From Promerops cafer (Eukaryota; Chordata; Aves; Passeriformes; Nectariniidae): DNA of 64,000 nucleotides. The notes beneath the pieces are model-generated. The model was not told the origin of the DNA. It did no database searches and worked only from the letters and a program-made list of their open reading frames with translations. Positions 61,001 through 64,000 of this stretch are shown in pieces. The translations under genes and the position numbers were made by a program. Position 1 is the stretch's first letter; the number at the start of each line of letters is the position of its first letter. The stretch lies in assembly GCA_013398275.1 (NCBI GenBank), contig VZSE01014411.1, forward strand, positions 1 to 64,000, given 5' to 3'.

Positions 61001-63489
61001 TTTGGTCATTCCCACTGGGTTGTAGCACCTTCAGGAGTTAGGCAGAGCCTGAGAGATAAGTTCTCCATGGCTTTCCAGAGCTCTCTGGTGTTTAAACTGC
61101 TCTCATGCAGCATCTGGTACTTATGAGAGATCAGCTGAGCTTGAGTTGTCAATTTGGTCCCTGTGTGACCTGGAGTTTCTTGATGTTTATTGTCCTGTCT
61201 GATGTATATGGCCATAGAAATGCAATATAAACCTCAGAGGTAAAGAACAAAGTAAAAGTCTCCGATGGGATTCCTGAAAGTTTTAAAACTTTTTCCATCA
61301 GGCCATTCCCAGCAGGAAGAAAAATCCTGGATGAAGAGTAAAGGCTCCTGAAATGAATAGCATAAAAAGATGTCTTTTATTGTATTGCTTCAAAGTACAG
61401 ATCATGACCATTAAGTTATTTGGGGCTACAAGTTCCAGACCTCCTTCTCCGCTCCCCTTTCATCTAACCAGCAGAGGAAAAGGCTGTAACACAGCCTTTA
61501 GCACAGCATTTAGCACAAGGTAATGAATCTCTCTCTAGAACTAATTAGAAACCCTCCAAACCCCCCCAAGCAGACCCCCAGGCAGATTATTTCAGCATCT
61601 GTGTGATGTGCACAGTGACAGGCCGAAGACAGAGGTATTTGTCAGCTGTCTCCTTGCTGACCTTTAGATAAGAGATAAGAGCAGTCTTCCCTACCTCAGG
61701 CCACTGGAAAGGAAAAGGTCTGCACTCAAGACATGCCCAAACTGGGAGCAAGCTGCAGCTTCCAGCTTCCCTTTCCCAGTGTGCAGAGCTTCTTCATCAG
61801 CAGTGCTGTGGAGGGTGGCATCCAGCCTGCACCCCATCTGGACAAAGTCATACCGATGTCATTCCTTGGGTGTCTGATGTATAAAGCTAAAAAATGTGAG
61901 TATCTGCTGGTCACCCCGGGAGGCTCAGCTGAGGCGTCCCAGGCTGCTGGAAGCTCTCCTATCTGCCAGGAGTGGGGGGAAACACATCTTGTCACCAAAA
62001 AGCAGCATGTAAGAGTCTCTCTGCCATCCCCACAGGCACCTGGGACAATCCTTGTGGACATCCCTCCTGGCATTCCCAGGGACCAGACCCTGGAGTGATG
62101 ACACATACCCTACTGGACCTAGCATGGCTGTAGGACCCTGCTGGTTGCCACATACTCTGTGGGTGTCTGTCCCCCAGATCCCAGCCTGCCTTCTGGTATG
62201 CCTGCAGCCTGAAACACCCATTGATGCTCCCTCTCCAGAGGGTTGCTCTCTCCCTCTTCTGCTGCTTTGCAGTCATGGAATTTGTTGGAAGTTAGCACCT
62301 TCAGTGCCTCTGCCTCAAATTTGGCTGAAGCTGATGGGCAAAGGTCTCAGAAAAGGTGGGTTCTGGTCCCACAGGAAGAAAGAGAAAAATAATAATAGGT
62401 ATATTCATGCTTTCCAGAAAAAAATATCCTGACCTGTATGGCACACAGGAATATGCCTGGGGCAAAGCAGCAAGTTGAGGAGCCAGAAGAGGTCATGTCA
62501 ATGCTGACACCCAGGTCATGAGTGTCCTCCCTTTCCTCTACCTCCCTTCACCCCAGCTCTGGGGCACATCAGACTGCTCAGCACCCTCATCCAGAAAATC
62601 AAATGAGTGGCTTGCAATGGCATTAGCACTCCAAAATAGCTCAGGCAGGCTATGGTGAAAGCTGGAGTGTGTCTACAGCAGCAGATGATGCTGAGGTATT
62701 GAGGTAGAGCAGAGGGCAGGCCCAGAGAACTGGTAATTAAAGGCTTAGGGAGCACCACAGCAACTGTGAGAAGCAGGAGGATACCCAAAGTGCCAGCAGC
62801 TCTCTCATGGATCACACAAGCATCCCGACTGGTCCCAAAACCAGTGCTGCCTACCAAGAGGAATGGAAAAGTGTTAGACTTTTGGCAGCAGCCAACTCTC
62901 CCCTTTAAATGAGTTAAATTGATTCCTTGCTTCAGGTAAGACTGCAGTCTGTTGGGCTCAATAGGAGGTGGGAAGTTACTTACGGAAATACAGAAGAGCA
63001 TAGATGAAATATAAACTACCCAGTCTAATATATTAGCATATTTTTGAGTGATGACTGATCATTGCTTTGCAAACAGCTTGCTGCTACATCAGCCTTCCTC
63101 AGCAGCAAACATAACACATGAGCTGTTTGCTAACATCATGTTCAGGTTTTTTTGAGCCTCCTGCACTCATGTTCCAGAGCAAGCCATGGATCACCTCCAC
63201 ACCTGCATGAGGCTGAGTTGAACTGGTGGTCTTGTGAGGTGACAGCCGTCCTCTGAACGCCTCCAGATGTCCTGCAAGTGAGCAGAGAGAATTCTGCACG
63301 GCCTGGATGTGTCAGTGCAGGACATAACCAGCACAAGCTGGTTGCCAGCTGGGGCTGCCTGCCTCGGCAGGGCATAGAGGGCCATGAGGCAGCTCCTTGA
63401 CTCCCCTGCCTGCTGCTTCCAGCCTCTGGCTGGGCTGGGGCTCGGTCAGGTGAGGCTGATCCAGCAGCACAGCCAGCTCCCTCCCACCC
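58001..63489. other. Intergenic sequence, no gene recognised
   Basis: Short open frames only. Those at 61726-62432 on both strands overlap one another and lack domains. One microsatellite, (ATA)n, at 60042-60063 is followed by a C8 run. No RHOB, the human neighbour downstream of HS1BP3, is present. Confidence 0.55.
60042..60074. repeat. (ATA)n microsatellite followed by C8
   Basis: Seven ATA units, then 'acaa', then eight C. Likely length-variable. Confidence 0.85.
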
Positions 63490-63650
63490 TCAGCGCTCAG
63501 ACTAACACGTGTGCCGGGCAGAGCAGCTGGAGCTGGGAGCGCGCAGCCCCGAAGCCGTCCCGCTGGCCGCGCCGTGGCTGCCGTGCCCCAGCTGCCGTGC
63601 CGCTCTCGAGGCACTTGTCATCAGGAGGTGACAGGGCCGAGGACGCCAGA
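63490..63650. other. Short GC/CpG-rich cluster
   Basis: A compact run with many CpGs ('gggagcgcgcagccccgaagccgtcccgctggccgcgccgtggctgccg' and nearby) in a region otherwise almost free of CpG. It could be a small CpG island belonging to an unannotated transcript or to a gene beyond the right edge. The open frames on both strands here have no recognisable domain. The last 350 bases of the window show nothing further. Confidence 0.4.
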
Positions 63651-64000
63651 CAGAGGGCCCTGTACTGGGGCTGGTGGCTCTGCAGCCTCCGTGGTGCTTT
63701 TAAGGAAACTAACTGGTGATAAATGTGCCTGCATGTGCCAGCAGTGACACTACAACTCTAAAGCCATCAGCCAGCACCAATGGCTGCTGAAATGAGCCTG
63801 CCTGCGTGGTGGAGTGGTCAAAGGGACAGCACCTCCTGGTTCTGCCACTGCTGGAAACACTGTGGGGCGAGATGGAGCAGAAGATTTCCCAAGCTTTCCT
63901 TAATAAATGTGTGGGATTGCTTGGGGCACATGCTGGGTGAGATCAAGGCCACAGGGCCCATGTACCATGGCTGTGCCCCCACGCTGTACAGCCAGGCCCA

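Noticed and set aside
61726..62432. Cluster of open frames above 90 codons on both strands
   Set aside because: All overlap each other in antisense, have no domains and no splice signals, and the GC content alone explains the lack of stops.
1..64000. Search for CRISPR arrays, toxin-antitoxin, phage or other prokaryote-type systems
   Set aside because: The window is vertebrate DNA with introns, LINEs and an ERV. No regularly spaced repeats or operons occur.

Overview
This is a window of vertebrate nuclear DNA, almost certainly from a bird. The evidence is at least seven pieces of CR1, the dominant LINE of birds (several ending in the usual '...ttctatgatt' 3' terminus), a long-terminal-repeat element of a type I know from bird genomes, a decayed endogenous retrovirus, and three vertebrate exons with canonical GT/AG splice sites. 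No rRNA, tRNA, CRISPR array or prokaryote-type operon was seen. I could not identify the species.

The only host gene I recognise is HS1BP3 (HCLS1-binding protein 3), on the + strand. Its last three coding exons lie at 13570-13721, 14222-14357 and 23365-23593. They join in phase and encode the C-terminal 171 or so residues: a conserved acidic block, a second conserved block, a proline-rich SH3-ligand region and a conserved DILQYIQ tail. The PX-domain exons are not in the window, so the first 13.5 kb is intron. That intron holds the 5' part of a CR1 (1-1395, minus), a solo LTR (about 2680-3601, minus) and a CR1 3' end (6280-6465). The last intron (14358-23364) holds a CR1 endonuclease fragment (17270-18058, minus) and a CR1 3' end (22250-22441).

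Right of HS1BP3 I see no host gene for 40 kb. This part is a mosaic of CR1 tails (27800-28325, 40960-42145, 49655-49793), a gapped poly-T tract beside a GC-rich tandem-repeat block (32129-32640), a 2,010-bp sequence present twice around one N (35840-39860), and a minus-strand endogenous retrovirus (about 43108-49610). The retrovirus has two LTRs, a tRNA-Ser-like primer binding site and gag, protease, reverse transcriptase and RNase H remnants, all broken. From about 49.8 to 64 kb there is unannotatable intergenic DNA with a small GC/CpG-rich cluster near 63.5 kb. In human, HS1BP3 is followed by RHOB. RHOB is not here, so if gene order is conserved it lies beyond the right edge.

The strongest observations are these. 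The 2-kb tandem duplication looks like an unmerged contig overlap, not biology. The two otherwise diverged LTRs share a 70-base identical block and differ by about 185 bp of U3. The CR1 keeps what looks like its 5' GC-rich leader, while its ORF1 esterase has lost the nucleophilic serine. I found no convincing undescribed functional system.
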